Of a stretch of DNA of 64,000 nucleotides, positions 61,043 to 64,000 are shown piece after piece; within the stretch, counting starts at the first letter, position 1; the number at the start of each line of letters is the position of its first letter. The translations under genes and the position numbers were made by a program. The DNA comes from Costus lasius (taxonomy: Eukaryota; Streptophyta; Magnoliopsida; Zingiberales; Costaceae): positions 4,058,001 to 4,122,000 of the forward strand of contig CM050454.1 of NCBI GenBank assembly GCA_027563935.2, read 5' to 3'. Below the pieces are notes generated by a model that worked only from the letters and a program-made list of their open reading frames with translations, was not told the DNA's origin and searched no databases.

Positions 61043-61762
61043 CCAAGTAGATTATCAATACTAGAAGGTACCCTAAACTTCTCATATGAGTCCGGAGATA
61101 GTGTATCCTAATTTATTTTTTGAAACAAAAAATATATAATGACGAAAGGTATTTTTTTGCCTCAAATTCTTATCATATATTATCCAGAATAACAATGTAA
61201 TTTAATTTATTAAAATATTTAAATCCAAAGATAATTGAAAATGCACTAAACCTTATATACTATATACTTTTTTCTTTCACTTCGAATGCAGAATTAAACA
61301 AGAGTATTATACCTTTATTTTAAATTTGCAAAATAAGAACCTTCTCAAGTAAATTTTGGAAACTTAGGGTATTATTTGGTAAATGGCCCGATTAACTGTG
61401 ATATGAATCCCCAATTTCTCCCCAATCTTATCTATCTGTCTAGGTGAATATATCGCTTATAGATGTGGAGACCAGAATACATTGGGTAGAGCTAATTTTA
61501 CAGCATCAACGCAAAAGAGACAAGAATTTACTAGTACATGTAAGCTCGCCTCTGCGGACTTACATACCATTGGGGAATAACAAGCAATACCAAAGGATTC
61601 TACAAGTAGTTAATGCTCACAAGCTGTTCTGGATCTTCTCACATTTCCCCATTTGAAGAGGTTTTCCTTTCGGCAGGAGGAGGTGCAATGGGACAACTAT
61701 CAGGTCTGCACTTGTTTATTGTTATCATGCCATTAGACAATAATTAATCTTGTACATTAAAG
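59788..61762. other. Convergent intergenic region between SPS and the kinase
   Basis: It starts with the SPS 3' untranslated region; AATAAA at 59859-59864, 72 bases after the stop, is a candidate polyadenylation signal, although plant signals are loose. The rest is AT-rich, with a TA simple repeat at about 61010-61040. The frame at 61444-61656 is probably just the kinase 3' flank. Confidence 0.5.
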
Positions 61763-62766
61763 CTAGGAATTACAAGGTATTGTTTCATCCACAGGACCAG
61801 CTTCATCTGTTCTGGTTTTGTCTGAACCCCTCTCGATGAAGTGTGAAAAGTATTTAGTACTAGGAAGACCTTGATTGACATCCAACCTGAACAATTCATT
61901 GTTTTCTAGATCCAGTAGCTTCTCCTTCGACTCTCCTTTAAGCAAGACTATTACATCAAGCATTGTAGGTCTGTTCTCGGGCTTTTTCTGAGCACAAATG
62001 AGACCAACAAGCACCATCCTCCTCAACTCTGACTCCACAAAGTTCCCTTCAAGCTTTGGATCTGCCAATTCTTTGAACCTTTTCTCTTGAGCCAGTGGAA
62101 GAGCCCAGTCCGCGATTGGTTGCCTTGCTGTTAGGTTCAACTTCTCTATTGCTTTCTTTCCACTAGCAAGCTCTAAAAGCAGTATGCCGAAACTGTACAC
62201 ATCACAGCTCTCTGATGCTTTTCCTAGCATGGCGTATTCCGGTGCAAGATACCCAAGAGTGCCTTTCACCCTTGTGGTGACATGGGTTGCACCGTCTGGG
62301 ATGAGCTTTGCAAACCCAAAATCGGAAACTCGAGCCTGGAATTCGGAGTCTAGCAACACATTGCTTGCCTTGATATCTCTGTGGATAATATGTGGTGTTG
62401 CATGGTGGTGAAGATATCTGTGGAGTAAATTTTAGTGTTGTAGATTTTGTCTCATTGAAAATAGAAGCACTTTACGAGGATTAGTATAAACTTGCAGACT
62501 TACGCTATCCCCTCAGCCGAACCTAAGGCAATATCCATGCGCCTTTTCCAGTCAAGGATGCACTCCTGTGCATGTTGGCCATGGAGATGAGAGAACAAAC
62601 TCATGTTAGGCATGTAATCATAGACTATGAGACGTTCTTTCCCTTCAGCACAGTACCCCCGCAAGTTGAGCAGATTCTTGTGCCTTACTTTTGCCAAAAC
62701 CTCAACCTCAGAAGCAAACTCCATCTCAGCTTTGTTGCTCCAAACTTTTAGCCTCTTGACTGCGAT
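61763..62766 (-). CDS. PTI1-like receptor-like cytoplasmic kinase, 5' part beyond window
   Basis: The last two exons are 62504-62766 and 61763-62417 on the minus strand. They join through GC|A (alanine in EGIAYLH), with donor GTAAGT and acceptor ACTCCACAG. The upstream exon begins IAVKRLKVWSNKAEMEFASE, which contains the ATP-binding lysine (AVK). The second has the catalytic loop IIHRDIKASN, the magnesium-binding DFG in VSDFGFAKL, the activation segment GTLGYLAPEY and a typical C-lobe (DVYSFGILLLELASGKK, ENRPTML). After it comes a tail of about 45 residues. The glycine-rich loop and N-terminus are missing because they lie beyond 64000; more than 1.2 kb of intron separates them. The closest family I know is the At3g15890 group, whose substrate is not established. 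That Arabidopsis protein, as I remember it, lacks the HRD motif present here. Confidence 0.94.
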
Positions 62767-64000
62767 CTACCTCAGAATGTGACTTATAAACTTTAGGTTA
62801 ACGAACAATGGAGTTTGAAAAACTTTAACACTCAAAAGGAATTTAAATTAAGCCTCGCAGAAATCATAAACTAGAATTATCAAATCTGGGCTTCTCTCAA
62901 GCTCAAGTTTGCGACAAAGCAATGAGCAAAGCTATAAACAAATCTCAAAGCTGAGTATTGGAGTCAGCATGGAATTCAAGAATATATATCAAGATGCCTT
63001 TGAGGCATCAGGTCTCTTCTTTAATTGATGACAAGGAGGTAACAAATTCTGTTCAAACCTCAACCTCTTATTGGTTTCTTGATTAGAGCCCCTAGTAATT
63101 AGTAAAACACTCTGACCAAGATTACTCAACTGTGCTATAAGAGATTATTCAGTCGATAAAAGTTCTAGTCTCAATCCCATAAGAGAATTATGATCTTCTG
63201 CTAGGATGACTCTGTGGAATATCACTCGATTAACCAACTACACCTTTGCTTCAAACACATTAGATTCAAACACATTAGAGTATAACAAAAGTAAGAAGAT
63301 TTTGAGAGGCGCCAAAAGAATTGATTAGTCATTGCAAGTCATAGTCAATCACCATAGTCCGCTTCTGAATAATATCATTGAGTGATTAAATGCGATTTTC
63401 TCTTGCAGGAATTGTCAGAGGAAAACAGTTTTTCTTTTTCCAACCAATAATTAGATTTTTGTTGTATTCATTCAAAGCCTTGTTTAACAGTCAATGATTA
63501 GGTTGTGTTGTATACAAACTAACCCAAAGTTTACTTGAATTTTTCACTGGTTGGTGGCATAATGCTGTCTTTTTGTGTGACTTTTTATTGCAACTTCAAG
63601 TTTGACTAGCTCATTTTAGTCAATATTCAGTTACCTAGACTCGTATCAACTCATATTATAACATTGAAAAAGAAAGAAAAAACAGAGAAACCACTCTGGA
63701 AAAGATTTTTGTTTCTTTCTCAAAGCAGAATACGATCTCAGATGGACTATTAAATGTGCATCTTAGAATTCAAAAATGAACTCCACAGACTAAGATCAAT
63801 ATGATAACATCTAGTCCATTCAATCAAGTAGTAGAGTTTTGCTAGATATATTGCGTGACAGATTGATCACTTCCATTACACTTTAAAGATGTGACTACTA
63901 AAGATATTAGCTAGTTGAACATCCTATTTCCACGATTTCCTCAATTCTCCCGGCATCGATCCTCAAAATCAAGAATACTATGAACTCCAGAAACAAATCA
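62767..64000 (-). other. Intron of the kinase gene, to the window edge
   Basis: The acceptor GAGGTAG directly precedes IAVKRL. No exon for the glycine-rich loop (GEGGFGSVY-type) can be read on the minus strand up to 64000, so this is taken as one intron of at least 1.2 kb. Confidence 0.7.

Overview
This is a stretch of plant nuclear DNA. The genes have many GT-AG introns and encode plant proteins. The sucrose-phosphate synthase most resembles the rice OsSPS11 type as I remember that family, and interspersed repeats and nested LTR retrotransposons fill most of the rest. A monocot outside the grasses is my best guess, but the sequence alone does not settle it.

I find four real genes, three of which are invisible as single long reading frames. 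(1) 11885-16864, minus: an eight-exon gene for an OS-9-type ER lectin with a signal peptide and an MRH domain, 298 codons. (2) 18826-21770, minus: a two-exon gene for a TPR plus PB1 protein of the CLMP1/PHOX family, 673 codons; its short last exon is separated by a 0.9 kb intron. (3) 37862-59787, plus: sucrose-phosphate synthase, thirteen exons and 1057 codons, with a 10.4 kb third intron. (4) 61763 to beyond 62766, minus: the 3' two exons of a PTI1-like (At3g15890-type) cytoplasmic receptor-like kinase, whose 5' exons lie outside the window. SPS and the kinase are convergent. The genes have no obvious shared pathway: ER quality control, a chaperone/cytoskeleton-type TPR protein, sucrose synthesis and signalling.

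Between the genes: 1.6-3.7 kb holds a small LTR element remnant with a Gag fragment and a hAT-like MITE nested in one LTR. 3.9-5.3 kb is a pair of LTR copies facing each other. 7314-11505 is a complete LTR element with target duplication CTATA, a tRNA primer site and only a decayed Gag; its LTRs carry a 57-base tandem array. 22.7-24.7 kb has three copies of a MITE-like element. 25295-36160 is an old Ty1/copia element that took three later insertions, each with its own target duplication: a second Gag-only LTR element (29059-33305, CTTGG), a solo LTR (33774-35553, CATAG) and a hAT MITE (35699-36148, CTAATATT). SPS intron 3 contains another solo LTR (44796-47378, GAAAG) and an array of CACGGCCGTGA palindromes. 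A family of GGTACCGGTAT-rich elements ending in GGTTTTAAAA-like sequence is scattered through introns and intergenic DNA.

The most unusual content is the set of Gag-only, non-autonomous LTR retrotransposons, all on the minus strand, and the clean nested insertion history. No CRISPR, tRNA or rRNA gene was seen. Exon borders were assigned by eye from splice signals, reading phase and family similarity; no alignment was run.
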